From NCBI RefSeq assembly GCF_001594145.1, contig NZ_LVCF01000001.1, forward strand, positions 62,001 to 126,000: a stretch of DNA of 64,000 nucleotides. The letters are read 5' to 3'. Positions 1 through 8,588 of this stretch are shown piece after piece. The DNA comes from Branchiibius sp. NY16-3462-2. GTDB lineage: Bacteria; Actinomycetota; Actinomycetes; Actinomycetales; Dermatophilaceae. Under the pieces are notes generated by a model. It did not search any database, was not told the origin of the DNA, and saw only the letters and a list, made by a program, of their open reading frames with translations. A program made the position numbers and the translations under genes. Positions within the stretch are counted from its first letter, which is position 1, and every line of letters begins with the position of its first letter.

Positions 1-438
1 GTGCTTGCGGTAGAAAGCGATGGCGCGCGCATTCTGGGATGCCACCCACAAGTACGCCGGCCGGTCACCAACCAGGGCAGCCAACAGTTGGGCGGCCGCG
101 CCGGTGCCATGGAACTCGGGGAGCACATTCAGCGACCACAGCTCTGTCGCGCGCGGCGCGTCGTCGTCCCGCGGTTGGCCCGCGGTGCCGAAGCCAGCGA
201 TCCGGCCGGTCAGCGGGTCGACGGCACACCGGGTGACCGCCTGGCCTACCGCCTCCTGAGTGGCTTGGCCCGGGATGATCTGCTTTCGCCAACGCGTGAT
301 CCGTTGCTCGGGCTGCAGCGCGTCCAGCTTGGCCTGGTCCATCATCCCGGCATAGGTCTGCTGCCAGATGCGCACGTGCGCTGTACCTACCTCCTCAGCA
401 TCCGCATCGACGACCGGACGCAGCACAAATTCAGCCAT
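1..438 (-). CDS. GNAT family N-acetyltransferase (C-terminus cut by window edge)
   Basis: Reading the minus strand from an ATG at 438 gives MAEFVLRPVVDADAEEVG, then a GNAT-type fold ending at the edge with WVASQNARAIAFYRKH. The acetyl-CoA-binding loop is visible in the LNVLPEFHGTGAAAQLL region, which fits the family's V-x-P-x-x-x-G-x-G pattern. GNAT enzymes move an acetyl group from acetyl-CoA to an amine; the substrate here cannot be told. The start overlaps the end of the upstream thiamine-binding gene by 8 bp, so the two are probably translated from one mRNA. 146 codons are visible and the C-terminus lies outside the window. Confidence 0.85.
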   Translation of the reverse strand, partial: MAEFVLRPVVDADAEEVGTAHVRIWQQTYAGMMDQAKLDALQPEQRITRWRKQIIPGQATQEAVGQAVTRCAVDPLTGRIAGFGTAGQPRDDDAPRATELWSLNVLPEFHGTGAAAQLLAALVGDRPAYLWVASQNARAIAFYRKH

Positions 439-739
439 CGCTGAGGCGTTCCTCGACGCGCTCGACCTTCGCGCTCAACTGGTCGGTGAAGCCGGGGCGG
501 ATATCGGCCTTGATGACCAGGGAGACCCTCGACGAGTACTTCTGCACCGCCTCCGTCGCTGCCTTGATCACGCCCATGCACTCGTCCCAGTCGCCTTCGA
601 GCGTCGTGAACATCGCGGTGGTTTCGTTCGGCAACCCCGACTCACGCACCACGCGGATGGCCTCGGCAACCGCTTCACTGAACGAACCGTCCGGGTCGTC
701 GGTGCTGGCAGGGGCTACGGAGAACGCGAAGAGAGCCAT
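431..739 (-). CDS. Thiamine-binding protein, MTH1187/YqgV (DUF77) family
   Basis: A 102-residue protein of the MTH1187/YqgV family, small ferredoxin-like-fold proteins that bind thiamine or related ligands and form tetramers. Typical family features are the N-terminal strand (ALFAFSVAP), the central segment TTLEGDWDECMGVIKAA and the C-terminal VIKADIRPG. Length is normal for the family. The ATG at 739 is preceded by TAGCCT with a 6-nt gap and no Shine-Dalgarno, suggesting a leaderless transcript. It overlaps the start of the GNAT gene by 8 bp. The exact physiological role is not known. Confidence 0.85.
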   Translation of the reverse strand: MALFAFSVAPASTDDPDGSFSEAVAEAIRVVRESGLPNETTAMFTTLEGDWDECMGVIKAATEAVQKYSSRVSLVIKADIRPGFTDQLSAKVERVEERLSDG

Positions 740-751
740 GCGGCAAGGCTA
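740..751 (-). promoter_or_regulatory. -10 element, leaderless start of thiamine-binding gene
   Basis: TAGCCT at 751-746 (minus strand) is followed by six bases and then the ATG at 739. There is no purine-rich ribosome site between them. This matches the TANNNT plus 6-7 nt spacing typical of actinobacterial leaderless genes. Confidence 0.5.
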
Positions 752-809
752 TTGCTTACGCACTGCGACGATCGCAGTGAGACCAAGCGCGGCAAGCCAA
801 TTTCCGCCC

Positions 810-821
810 TATCCTCCTGCT
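810..821 (+). promoter_or_regulatory. -10 element, leaderless start of TPR gene
   Basis: TATCCT at 810-815 lies six bases before the GTG at 822, with no Shine-Dalgarno. It is the main reason for choosing this GTG rather than the upstream in-frame ATG at 738, which would overlap the divergent thiamine-binding gene's promoter. Confidence 0.5.
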
Positions 822-1535
822 GTGCAGCCCGAACTTCGCGACCTGTGGGACTTCAACGATCCCCAGGAGAGCGAGCGGCGTTTCCGCGCAGCGGCCAGCG
901 ATGCCGCGCAGCCAGAGCTAGCCCTCACCCAGGTTGCCCGTGCCGTTGGCCTGCAGCGCCGCTTCGACGAGGCGGCGGACCTGCTGGCGCACCTCGACCG
1001 GTCAGACCCCGAGGTCGATGTGCGAGTCGCCCTGGAGAATGGCCGGATCGCCCGCGACACCGACCGGATCGAAGCCGCACACCAGTATTTCGAGACAGCC
1101 GCCGGTAAGGCGGAGCACGCAGGACTGCACGAGCCGCTGATCGATGCCTTGCACATGCTGGCGCTCGTCAGCGATCAGCCCGAGCGCGACGAAATTCATC
1201 ACCGAGCGCTCGCAGCAGCCCGCAGCGCGAGCGATCCAGCTGCTCGCCGCTGGGAAGCCTCGCTGCTCAACAACATCGGCATGGATCACGCCGACGCAGG
1301 CGACTTCGCGGCGGCCCTTCCGCAGTTCGAAGCGGCGCTCGCCGCTCGTCGCGCCCTCGATCCCGACCCGGAACGCCTCATGGTCGCCCGCTGGATGGTG
1401 GCCTGGGCGCTGCGAAACCTCGGTCGCAAGGACGAAGCGCTCGACATCCAGCGCCAACTCAAGGCTGAACTGACGGAACGCGACCAGCACGATCCGTACG
1501 TCGATGAGGAACTCGCGCTCCTCGAAGCGGACTGA
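822..1535 (+). CDS. Tetratricopeptide-repeat protein
   Basis: A soluble 237-residue protein made almost entirely of helical pairs. TPR-like signatures recur, for example AVGLQRRFDEAADLLAHL, GMDHADAGDFAAALPQFEAAL and ALRNLGRKDEALDIQRQL. It begins with LWDFNDPQESERRF, after which the repeats start at about residue 20. TPR proteins are protein-interaction scaffolds; no partner can be inferred. The GTG start at 822 is supported by a -10 element six bases upstream. It converges on the DUF222-HNH gene with 71 bp between them. Confidence 0.8.
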   Translation: MQPELRDLWDFNDPQESERRFRAAASDAAQPELALTQVARAVGLQRRFDEAADLLAHLDRSDPEVDVRVALENGRIARDTDRIEAAHQYFETAAGKAEHAGLHEPLIDALHMLALVSDQPERDEIHHRALAAARSASDPAARRWEASLLNNIGMDHADAGDFAAALPQFEAALAARRALDPDPERLMVARWMVAWALRNLGRKDEALDIQRQLKAELTERDQHDPYVDEELALLEAD

Positions 1536-1606
1536 CGTCGGCCAGTCCCGTACGCACCGACGACCCGCGGATCGAGCTAGGGGTCAACGGTCTGCGAGGT
1601 TGGCGG

Positions 1607-3109
1607 TCACGCGCGCCAGCGCTGATTACGTTGCCACTGCAGACCGTTCGCTGAAATGCCGCCGGCACCGGCTGCGCCCACGAGCACGCTGGGGTCACCG
1701 TCATCCTCCGGGTCGGGCCCGGTCAGCAGGTCCGAGTCGTAGATCTGCAGCGGCCGCAGCGGTGGGATCAGGAACTCCAAGTAACCGCCGCGCTCCCTGA
1801 CCGGGATCTGCCGTTTGTGCACCAACCGATGGTGCTCAGCACACAACAGACACCCGTTATCCAGATCTGTGTTGCCGGGTCGCTCGCCCGGTCGGGTGGG
1901 CGTCCACGGATCGCGCCAGTGATGCCCCTCGGTCCACGCCGCCGTGCGATCACACCCGGGAAAGACGCAACCGCGGTCGCGCTGGGCCAACGCCCGCCGC
2001 TGGGTCGCGGTGAACAACCGTTTCAACCGGCCGAGATCCAGCGGCAATGAGCCACCGCCCATCACCTGGGGGATGATTCCCGCCGAACACGCCGCTTCCC
2101 GCACGAACGCCGCGGATACCCGTGCCCCGGAGGGCAGCGTGCCGGGACCCAGTTGCCCGGTGACGGCGTCGAAGTCCACATTCACCGTGAGCACCGCACT
2201 CATCCCGCCGGCGTTGGGCAACTGATCAGCTGGCAGTCGCCCGCAGATGGCGGCGAACGCGCGCCCCTCCCGGTGCCGGCGATCCATCGGCAGGTCCCCA
2301 TCAGTCCCGGGGGCGTCCTCGGTGACCAGGTCATCGGTGGCGCGGTCTGCCTGTCCGGGCTTGGTACGGCGTGGAGCGGCGCCCGCCTCAACCGCCGCCT
2401 TCAGTGCTTCGGCTGCCGCCTCAGGCACCGTGAACCCACCGCGCCAGGTCCCGTCCCGGTTGTCTGCCATCCAGAACGCGCTCTGCGCGCGGGCCCGCTG
2501 CTCCCGGGCGGCAAGTTGCTGATCCTCGTGCACGTCTGCGTCGGCACGGGTCTTGAACGCCGCCGCCGAACGCATCGCCGCCCGGGCCAGGTCCTGGATC
2601 GACAAGACCTTGGCCTGCGCGATCAGCCAGTCCTCCAGCCCCCGCCGCGCACCAGCATCCATGCCCACGGGCAACCGGGTCAGAGCGGCCGCGATGATCC
2701 CGGCTTGCTCCCCACCCAACGCACCTGCGCCGAGCGCGGAATGGGTCACCGGGGCGTTGGTCAACCGGCGCGCCGTACGCACCATGCGAGCCGCGGCCGG
2801 GCGGTCACCCCCGAAGTCCCCAGCCAACAAGGCCCCTGTCGACGTGGCGCCCGCCGCCCGGGCCGTGCCCCGTTCATCCAAGGTGCGCGCAAGCACCATG
2901 AGCACGGCATCGATCCGGGCCTTTGCCTGTGCGAGCGACCTGCTCGCCGCCCGCACCCCTCCGTCGCCGACGTCGTCGAGGTCCGCGTCCGACAAAGCGG
3001 CAAACTCATCCAGCACCGAGTGCAACCGGCCGATGATCACCGAATGCGCGCCCGCGCCGTCGACGGCGCCCACAACCGAAGCACCCGCCTCGTCGGTGGT
3101 CGATGACAT
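1607..3109 (-). CDS. DUF222 / 13E12-repeat family protein with C-terminal HNH endonuclease motif
   Basis: A 500-residue protein with an N-terminal DUF222 (13E12 repeat) region and a C-terminal HNH module: CVFPGCDRTAAWTEGHH, then NGCLLCAEHHRLVH. The paired Cys residues and the GHH/HH motifs fit a zinc-stabilised HNH nuclease. These proteins are abundant and multi-copy in Actinobacteria. Their role is unsettled; mobile or selfish-element behaviour has been suggested. The ATG at 3109 has a clear ribosome site (GGGGAGGG, about 7 bases away) and a plausible -10 (TAGCGT) about 30 bases upstream. Two DnaA-box-like 9-mers lie farther upstream. Confidence 0.88.
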   Translation of the reverse strand: MSSTTDEAGASVVGAVDGAGAHSVIIGRLHSVLDEFAALSDADLDDVGDGGVRAASRSLAQAKARIDAVLMVLARTLDERGTARAAGATSTGALLAGDFGGDRPAAARMVRTARRLTNAPVTHSALGAGALGGEQAGIIAAALTRLPVGMDAGARRGLEDWLIAQAKVLSIQDLARAAMRSAAAFKTRADADVHEDQQLAAREQRARAQSAFWMADNRDGTWRGGFTVPEAAAEALKAAVEAGAAPRRTKPGQADRATDDLVTEDAPGTDGDLPMDRRHREGRAFAAICGRLPADQLPNAGGMSAVLTVNVDFDAVTGQLGPGTLPSGARVSAAFVREAACSAGIIPQVMGGGSLPLDLGRLKRLFTATQRRALAQRDRGCVFPGCDRTAAWTEGHHWRDPWTPTRPGERPGNTDLDNGCLLCAEHHRLVHKRQIPVRERGGYLEFLIPPLRPLQIYDSDLLTGPDPEDDGDPSVLVGAAGAGGISANGLQWQRNQRWRA

Positions 3110-3181
3110 CAAGCCCTCCCCAGCCTCCTGCCTCCACGCTAGGCGCGGCCACGACATCGGGAGAAGGCGAAAACCGCCAGG

Positions 3182-3221
3182 TGTGGACAACCCGTCACAG
3201 CCTGGCGGGGGCTGTGGAAAA
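3182..3221. promoter_or_regulatory. Two DnaA-box-like 9-mers upstream of DUF222 gene
   Basis: On the minus strand, TTGTCCACA (3190-3182) and TTTTCCACA (3221-3213) lie 31 bp apart, 70-110 bp upstream of the DUF222-HNH start and just past the meaB stop. TTGTCCACA is the actinobacterial DnaA-box consensus. Similar motifs precede the DUF4262 and DUF559 genes. Function is not shown; chance is possible. Confidence 0.35.
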
Positions 3222-3223
3222 GG

Positions 3224-4186
3224 TCAGGAGACCGACGCCACCAGCTCGTCGGACGCCGTGTACGGGTCCGTGTCGCCAGAGACCACCGACGAAGCCAGCG
3301 AGGAAAGCAGCGCGTGATCCTCCAATGTGCCCATCCGCGAACGCAATTCGCCCAGCGCAAGGGCGAGGATCTCGTCCGAGGCGCGCCGCGTCCGCCGCGC
3401 CGACAACTCGCCCGACGAAGACAACCACGACCAGTGCTTGTCCAATGCGTCCAGAACCTCCGGCAACCCGGTGCCCGACGCCGCCACCAACTTCTCCACC
3501 GGCGCCCGCCACTCTCCCGCAGAAGGTGCAGCACCCAACGTCAGCATCTGCCGCAACTCGCGCACCGTCGCATCGGCCCCGTCGCGATCGGCCTTGTTGA
3601 CCACGAAGACGTCCCCGACCTCCAGGATCCCCGCCTTCGCGGCCTGCACCCCATCACCCATGCCGGGAGCAAGCAGAACCACTGTGGTGTCAGCCAATCC
3701 GGCGATCTCCACCTCCGACTGACCGACGCCCACCGTCTCGATCAGGATCACGTCACACCCCGCCGCGTCCAGCACCCGCAGGGCCTGGGGAGCCGCCCAC
3801 GAAAGCCCACCCAGGTGCCCGCGCGTGGCCATAGAGCGGACATAGACACCAGGGTCCAACGCGTGATCCGACAGCCGGATCCGGTCGCCGAGCAAAGCCC
3901 CGCCCGAGAACGGCGACGACGGGTCGACCGCCAGCACCCCGACCCGCAGATCACGCGAGCGAAAGGCCGCGACGAGCGCAGAGGTCGTCGTCGACTTCCC
4001 GACCCCCGGCGAACCCGTCAGTCCGATCAGACGGGCATGACCGGCGTACGGCGCCAGGGCCTTCATCGCCGGACGCAACTGGGGCGAGGCGTTCTCCACC
4101 AGGGTGATCAGCCGGGCGACCGCGCGGTGCGACCCTGAGCGCGCCGCCTCAACCAGTTCGGGTACGTCGGGTGCGGACCTGGTCAC
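3224..4186 (-). CDS. meaB: Methylmalonyl-CoA mutase-associated GTPase MeaB
   Basis: A 320-residue G3E-family P-loop GTPase. MeaB escorts adenosylcobalamin loading and protects methylmalonyl-CoA mutase in propionate and branched-chain catabolism. Walker A is GSPGVGKS at residues 58-65, the switch/Walker B region is IETVGVGQSE at about 149-158, and the base-recognition NKAD is at 197-200. Length matches the family. It starts 31 bp after the thiolase stop on the same strand, so the two are probably cotranscribed. Methylmalonyl-CoA epimerase diverges from the same block and a cobalamin adenosyltransferase lies 6 kb away. The mutase itself is outside the window. Confidence 0.95.
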   Translation of the reverse strand: MTRSAPDVPELVEAARSGSHRAVARLITLVENASPQLRPAMKALAPYAGHARLIGLTGSPGVGKSTTTSALVAAFRSRDLRVGVLAVDPSSPFSGGALLGDRIRLSDHALDPGVYVRSMATRGHLGGLSWAAPQALRVLDAAGCDVILIETVGVGQSEVEIAGLADTTVVLLAPGMGDGVQAAKAGILEVGDVFVVNKADRDGADATVRELRQMLTLGAAPSAGEWRAPVEKLVAASGTGLPEVLDALDKHWSWLSSSGELSARRTRRASDEILALALGELRSRMGTLEDHALLSSLASSVVSGDTDPYTASDELVASVS

Positions 4187-4217
4187 GAGCGTCCGTTACG
4201 TCGGGAGCCGGCGCCGA

Positions 4218-5432
4218 TCACGACGCCGAAGGCACCCGCACGATGAGTGCGTCGCCCTGTCCACCGCCACCGCACAGCGCGGCGGCACCGACACCACCGC
4301 CACGTCGCTGCAACTCCAGCGCCAGGTGCAGCACCAGGCGCGCGCCGGACATCCCGATCGGGTGACCGACGGCGATCGCGCCGCCGTTGACGTTGACGAT
4401 GTCGGGCGAAACCCCAAGGGACGCAGTGGAAGCCAGCCCCACGAGCGCGAACGCCTCGTTCAGTTCGAACAGCGACACGTCGGAGACCGAGATGCCCTCC
4501 TTCGCGCAGGCGGCGCGGATCGCGTTGGCCGGCTGCAGCTGCAGCGAGGAGTCCGGCCCGGCCACGACACCGTGCGCGCCGATCTCGGCCAGCACCGGCA
4601 GCCCCAGCGACCGCGCCTTACCCAAGGAGGTCACCACCACCGCTGCCGCGCCGTCGGAGATGGGCGACGCCGTACCCGCCGTGATCGTCCCGTCCTTGGA
4701 GAACGCCGGACGCAGCCCGGACAGCGACTCAGTGGTCGTGTCAGCGCGGATCCCCTCATCCGCCGAAAAAACGACCGGTTCGCCGCGACGCTGCGGGATC
4801 GACACCGGCACGACCTCGTCGGCGAACAGGCCGTCCTTCCACGCTCGCGCCGCCAACTGGTGCGACCGCGCGCCGAACGCGTCCTGCTCCTCGCGGCTGT
4901 AGGAGAACTCCCCCGTGTTCGCCTGCTCGGTCAGCGCCCCCATCGGCTGATCGGTGAACGCGTCCCACAGACCGTCCAGGTCCATGTGGTCCTTCATCGT
5001 CACGTCGCCGTACTTGTAGCCCTTACGGCTACCGACCAGCAGATGCGGCGCGTTGGTCATCGACTCCTGGCCGCCGGCGACCACGACGTCGAACTCCCCC
5101 GCCCGGATCAACTGGGCGGCCAGCGCGATCGCGTCCAGCCCCGACAGACACACCTTGTTGATGGTCAGCGCGGGCACGGTCATCGGGATCCCGCCCTTGA
5201 CCGCCGCCTGGCGGGCCGGGATCTGCCCGTCCCCGGCGGGCAGCACCTGGCCCATGATCACGTAATCCACCTGGTCGCCCGTGATCCCCGCCCGCGACAG
5301 CGCACCCGCGATGGCGAAACCACCCAGGTCGGTCGCCGAGAATCCGGCGAGGGAGCCGAGCAACTTGCCCATCGGCGTACGGGCTCCCGCAACGAGGACG
5401 GGCTGACGATCCGGATCAACAACAGTGGCCAT
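4218..5432 (-). CDS. Acetyl-CoA C-acetyltransferase (thiolase)
   Basis: A 404-residue thiolase, catalysing reversible condensation or cleavage of acetyl-CoA units in beta-oxidation or acetoacetyl-CoA synthesis. The nucleophilic Cys is C95 in NKVCLSG, the His is H357 in GHPIGMSG, and the second catalytic Cys is C387 in ALCGGGGQG. It resembles mycobacterial FadA4 (Rv1323), which also neighbours an epimerase gene. I chose the ATG at 5432 because a TAGACT -10 lies exactly seven bases upstream; a GTG two codons earlier (5438) is possible. It leads into meaB. Confidence 0.93.
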   Translation of the reverse strand: MATVVDPDRQPVLVAGARTPMGKLLGSLAGFSATDLGGFAIAGALSRAGITGDQVDYVIMGQVLPAGDGQIPARQAAVKGGIPMTVPALTINKVCLSGLDAIALAAQLIRAGEFDVVVAGGQESMTNAPHLLVGSRKGYKYGDVTMKDHMDLDGLWDAFTDQPMGALTEQANTGEFSYSREEQDAFGARSHQLAARAWKDGLFADEVVPVSIPQRRGEPVVFSADEGIRADTTTESLSGLRPAFSKDGTITAGTASPISDGAAAVVVTSLGKARSLGLPVLAEIGAHGVVAGPDSSLQLQPANAIRAACAKEGISVSDVSLFELNEAFALVGLASTASLGVSPDIVNVNGGAIAVGHPIGMSGARLVLHLALELQRRGGGVGAAALCGGGGQGDALIVRVPSAS

Positions 5433-5439
5433 GCTCACA

Positions 5440-5449
5440 AGTCTAGTGT
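5440..5449. promoter_or_regulatory. Overlapping divergent -10 elements of thiolase and mce
   Basis: TAGTGT (5444-5449, plus strand) is six bases from the mce ATG at 5456. TAGACT (5445-5440, minus strand) is seven bases from the thiolase ATG at 5432. The two hexamers share two base pairs, and neither gene has a Shine-Dalgarno. This looks like a single bidirectional promoter serving two leaderless genes, each -35 lying inside the opposite coding sequence. Confidence 0.55.
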
Positions 5450-5455
5450 TGGGGT

Positions 5456-5878
5456 ATGGACCCGCTTTTCGAAGCCGTCGACCACGTCGGTATCGCCGTC
5501 CCCGACCTGGACGAGGCGATCACCTTCTACACCGAGACGCTCGGGATGCGCGTGGTGCACGAGGAGACCAATGACGGCCAGGGCGTGCGCGAGGCCATGG
5601 TCGAGGTGACCCCCGGCGGCACCCAGTTGCAACTGCTCGCGCCCCTCACGCCGGAGTCCTCCATCGCCAAGTTCCTCGATCGCTCCGGCCCCGGGGTCCA
5701 GCAGGTCGCCTACCGGGTCAAGAACGTCGACGACGTCTCGAAAGCGCTGCGGGACAAGGGCTTACGACTGTTGTACGACGAGCCGCGCCCGGGCACGTAC
5801 GGCTCCCGGATCAACTTCGTGCACCCCAAGGACGCCGGCGGAGTGCTGGTCGAGTTGGTCGAGCCCCCGACCAACTAG
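5456..5878 (+). CDS. mce: Methylmalonyl-CoA epimerase
   Basis: A 140-residue VOC-fold protein with two beta-alpha-beta-beta-beta repeats. It interconverts (R)- and (S)-methylmalonyl-CoA between propionyl-CoA carboxylase and the B12-dependent mutase. The first metal His is in DHVGIAVPDLDEA; later conserved segments are GGTQLQLLAP, VAYRVKNVDD and the terminal NFVHPKDAGGVLVELVEP with its His and Glu ligands. Length is typical. It is divergent from the thiolase with only 23 bp between the two ATGs. Its position beside meaB and a thiolase supports a propionyl-CoA role. Confidence 0.93.
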   Translation: MDPLFEAVDHVGIAVPDLDEAITFYTETLGMRVVHEETNDGQGVREAMVEVTPGGTQLQLLAPLTPESSIAKFLDRSGPGVQQVAYRVKNVDDVSKALRDKGLRLLYDEPRPGTYGSRINFVHPKDAGGVLVELVEPPTN

Positions 5879-5891
5879 CGCCGCCGAAAAG

Positions 5892-6188
5892 CTAGCGCCA
5901 GGATCCACGCGGCGGGCGACGATCGCGCGCCGCCCAGCACGGCGAATGCCAGTGCCGCCGGTCGGTGACGTCGCCCAGCCCCTCCGCGGGCCAGACCACC
6001 ACGTGCGCCTGCGCCGCCGACACCTGCTGCTGGCACCCCGGGCAGGTGTAGCTCTTGCCCGTCGCGTTGCCCCGCAGGGTGCGCACCGTCCAGACCTGCC
6101 CGGCGTACGACGCACTGGAGGTCCCGCCGCCCAGCACCTCGGTCAGGGGCCGGGTGGGCGGCCGCCGGGGCGGCTTCCGCCGGGGCAC
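5892..6188 (-). CDS. Small conserved Cys-containing protein (function unknown)
   Basis: A 98-residue basic, Pro/Arg-rich protein. The centre carries CPGCQQQ, followed by HVVVWP and a RRHWHSPCW segment, which together look like a treble-clef or HNH-like zinc site (C-x2-C ... H-x-H-x2-C). Relatives in actinobacteria are often labelled ATP/GTP-binding protein, but no P-loop is visible. It starts 7 bp after the 3-hydroxyacyl-CoA dehydrogenase stop, with TGAGG just upstream, so it is probably the last gene of that operon. It converges on mce with 13 bp between them. Function unrecognised. Confidence 0.7.
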   Translation of the reverse strand: MPRRKPPRRPPTRPLTEVLGGGTSSASYAGQVWTVRTLRGNATGKSYTCPGCQQQVSAAQAHVVVWPAEGLGDVTDRRHWHSPCWAARDRRPPRGSWR

Positions 6189-6195
6189 AGCGGCC

Positions 6196-7848
6196 TCAGC
6201 CCAGGAACTTCCGGCCGCGCACCGCGTGCTCGACCAGCAGCGGCGACGGTTCCGCGCCGCCGATGGTGGAGGCCATCACGGCCAGACCCTCGGTGACCTG
6301 CTCGGCACCCAGGCGGTCGATCATCGCGAACGGCCCCTCGGGATATCCGCACCCGGCCGTCATCGCCGTGTCGATGTCCTCGGCGCTGGCGTAGCCGGAG
6401 TCCAGCATCGCCACCGCGTCGTTGAGGTGCGGGTAGAGCAGCGCGTCGACCAAGAGACCGGAGCGGGCCCGACCGACCACCGGGACCAGACCGGCGCGCA
6501 CGGCCGCGACGCGCACGGCCGCGACCTCGCGAGCGCCGCTGTCCAGGCCGGTGCCGATCTCCAGCACCTGACCGCCCTTGGTGGGCTCGTGCAACCGCAC
6601 TGGTACGACGGCCCGGGCGTGTTCGTCGGGCGTCCCGATCGCCCATTCCGCCAGGCCGTCCGCCGGAGCCAGGATCGCGCTGGGTCCGAGCTTCGCCAGC
6701 CCCGCCGAGACGGCCTCCTGGGCCGGGCCCATCTGGTCGCACTCACAGGCACCCGCCGCGCACTCGCCGGTGGCACAACCGGCGTCGGTGCCGACGAAGA
6801 CGATCTGCGCCTCCGAGAGCCCGGCCGAGGATGCGGCAGCGTGCACGACCTTCAGCCCGCCGGCCTCGAGGGTGTCGCCGAGCTGGGCCAGCGCCTCACC
6901 GGTCCCGAGCAGCGCGACGATGTCGACCGCGGGTGCCCGGCCGCTACCGCCCTGCTCGGTGGAGTCGGCGTAATCGTAGAAACCCTGCCCGGTCTTGCGG
7001 CCCAGTCGCCCGGCGGTGACCATCTGCTGCAACAACGCCGGCGGCGCGGCCGAGGGATCCTTGGTGGCGTCGTACAACACGTCGCACACTTCCTTGACCA
7101 CGTCGAGACCGATCAGGTCCGACAGGGTCAGCGGTCCCATCGGGAATCCGGCACCCACCCGCATCGCGTTGTCCAGGTCCTCCCGCGACACCGTGCCGGT
7201 CTCGTAGAGGCGGATCGCCCGGGCCAAGTAGGTGATCAGCAGGGCGTTCGCAACGAAGCCGGCACGGTCGCCCACCACCACCGGCTTCTTGCCCAGCCGG
7301 GTAGCCAGGTCGCGCACCTCGCGCACCAACTTGCTGTCCGTGAACAGCGTGCTGATGACCTCCACGAGAGCCAGCACCGGCGCAGGGTTGAAGAAGTGCA
7401 TCCCGATGACCCGCTCGGGGTGTTTGGTCGCAGCCGCGATCGTGGTCAGCGAGAGGCTGGAGGTGTTGGAGGCCAGGATCGTGTCGGGACGCACGATGTC
7501 GTCCAGTGAGGTGAACAGATCGGTCTTGAACTCCAGCCGCTCCGGGATCGCTTCGACCACCAGATCCACGTCGGCCAGATCCGTCAAGGATGAGCTCCAG
7601 GTGACCCGCCCCAGCAGCGCCGTCTCGTCCGCCTCGGAAAGCCGGCCCCGGGCAACGGCCTTGCCGGTCGACTTGGTGAGGAATCCTTTACCGCGCTCGG
7701 CCAGCTCGGGCGTTCCGTCGACTCCGACGACGGTCAACCCGGCCTTCGCGAAGACCTCCACGATGCCGGCACCCATCGTGCCCAGACCGACGACACCGAC
7801 CGTCCCGATCCGACTCGACCCATTGCGCCGTCCGCTGCTTGCCACCAT
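6196..7848 (-). CDS. 3-hydroxyacyl-CoA dehydrogenase with tandem C-terminal domains
   Basis: A 550-residue NAD-dependent 3-hydroxyacyl-CoA dehydrogenase (FadB2/PaaH type), third step of beta-oxidation. The Rossmann motif is GLGTMGAGI at 21-29 and the catalytic His is H151 in GMHFFNPAPV. The first 3HCDH C-terminal domain spans about 195-290, and a second copy about 455-545 (RSGLLVDALLYPHLNDAVAM, then GYPEGPF). Between them a linker domain carries a cysteine cluster C358-x4-C363-x4-C368-x-C370, unusual for this family. The ATG at 7848 is divergent from nucS with 59 bp between. A weak GACACT sits six bases upstream of the start. Confidence 0.92.
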   Translation of the reverse strand: MVASSGRRNGSSRIGTVGVVGLGTMGAGIVEVFAKAGLTVVGVDGTPELAERGKGFLTKSTGKAVARGRLSEADETALLGRVTWSSSLTDLADVDLVVEAIPERLEFKTDLFTSLDDIVRPDTILASNTSSLSLTTIAAATKHPERVIGMHFFNPAPVLALVEVISTLFTDSKLVREVRDLATRLGKKPVVVGDRAGFVANALLITYLARAIRLYETGTVSREDLDNAMRVGAGFPMGPLTLSDLIGLDVVKEVCDVLYDATKDPSAAPPALLQQMVTAGRLGRKTGQGFYDYADSTEQGGSGRAPAVDIVALLGTGEALAQLGDTLEAGGLKVVHAAASSAGLSEAQIVFVGTDAGCATGECAAGACECDQMGPAQEAVSAGLAKLGPSAILAPADGLAEWAIGTPDEHARAVVPVRLHEPTKGGQVLEIGTGLDSGAREVAAVRVAAVRAGLVPVVGRARSGLLVDALLYPHLNDAVAMLDSGYASAEDIDTAMTAGCGYPEGPFAMIDRLGAEQVTEGLAVMASTIGGAEPSPLLVEHAVRGRKFLG

Positions 7849-7894
7849 GGCGAAAGTGTCCCAGAGCCGGGCGCCGGGCCGCCAACCGGCCGGA

Positions 7895-7907
7895 TACGCT
7901 GGCGGCC
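7895..7907 (+). promoter_or_regulatory. -10 element, leaderless start of nucS
   Basis: TACGCT at 7895-7900 is followed by exactly seven bases and the GTG at 7908. No Shine-Dalgarno is present. It fixes the nucS start, which also matches the conserved N-terminus MRIVIAECSVDYLGRL. Confidence 0.55.
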
Positions 7908-8588
7908 GTGCGGATCGTGATCGCCGAGTGCAGCGTCGACTATCTGGGCCGGTTGACCGCCCATCTGCCACTGGCGACCCGGTTGCTGGTGGTCAAAGCC
8001 GACGGTTCGGTGCTGGTGCACAGCGACGGGGGCTCCTACAAACCGCTGAACTGGATGTCCCCGCCGTGCACCCTCACGGAGGTCGCCCCCAGCCAGGAGG
8101 AGGCCGAGGAGGGTGTCACGGGTGTCTGGGTCGTCCAGCACGCCAAGAGCGAGGACCAGTTGCGGGTGCGACTGCACCAGGTGCTGCACGACAGTGAGCA
8201 CTCCTTGGGTGTCGACCCCGGCTTGATCAAGGACGGGGTGGAGGCGCAGTTGCAGGCCCTGCTCGCCGAGCACATCCACACCCTGGGCGAGGGCTACTCC
8301 CTGATCCGTCGCGAGTACCTCACCGCCATCGGCCCGGTCGACATCATGTGCCGCGACGCCGACGGTCGCACCGTCGCGGTGGAGATCAAACGTCGCGGCG
8401 ACATCGACGGGGTCGAGCAGCTGACCCGTTACCTGGAACTGCTCAACCGCGACACCTCGCTCGCCCCGGTCACCGGGATCTTCGCCGCCCAGCAGATCAA
8501 ACCGCAGGCCCGCACGTTGGCGCAGGACCGTGGGATCCGTTGTGTCACCTTGGATTACGACGCGCTCAAGGGCATCGACGACTCCGAG

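Noticed and set aside
486..821. Longer N-terminus for the TPR protein
   Set aside because: The frame stays open upstream, but it would run opposite the thiamine-binding gene, and a -10 element six bases from the GTG at 822 supports the shorter form.
3157..3190. A chromosomal origin near the DnaA-box-like motifs
   Set aside because: Only two boxes occur here with no AT-rich unwinding region and no dnaA, dnaN or rpmH nearby.
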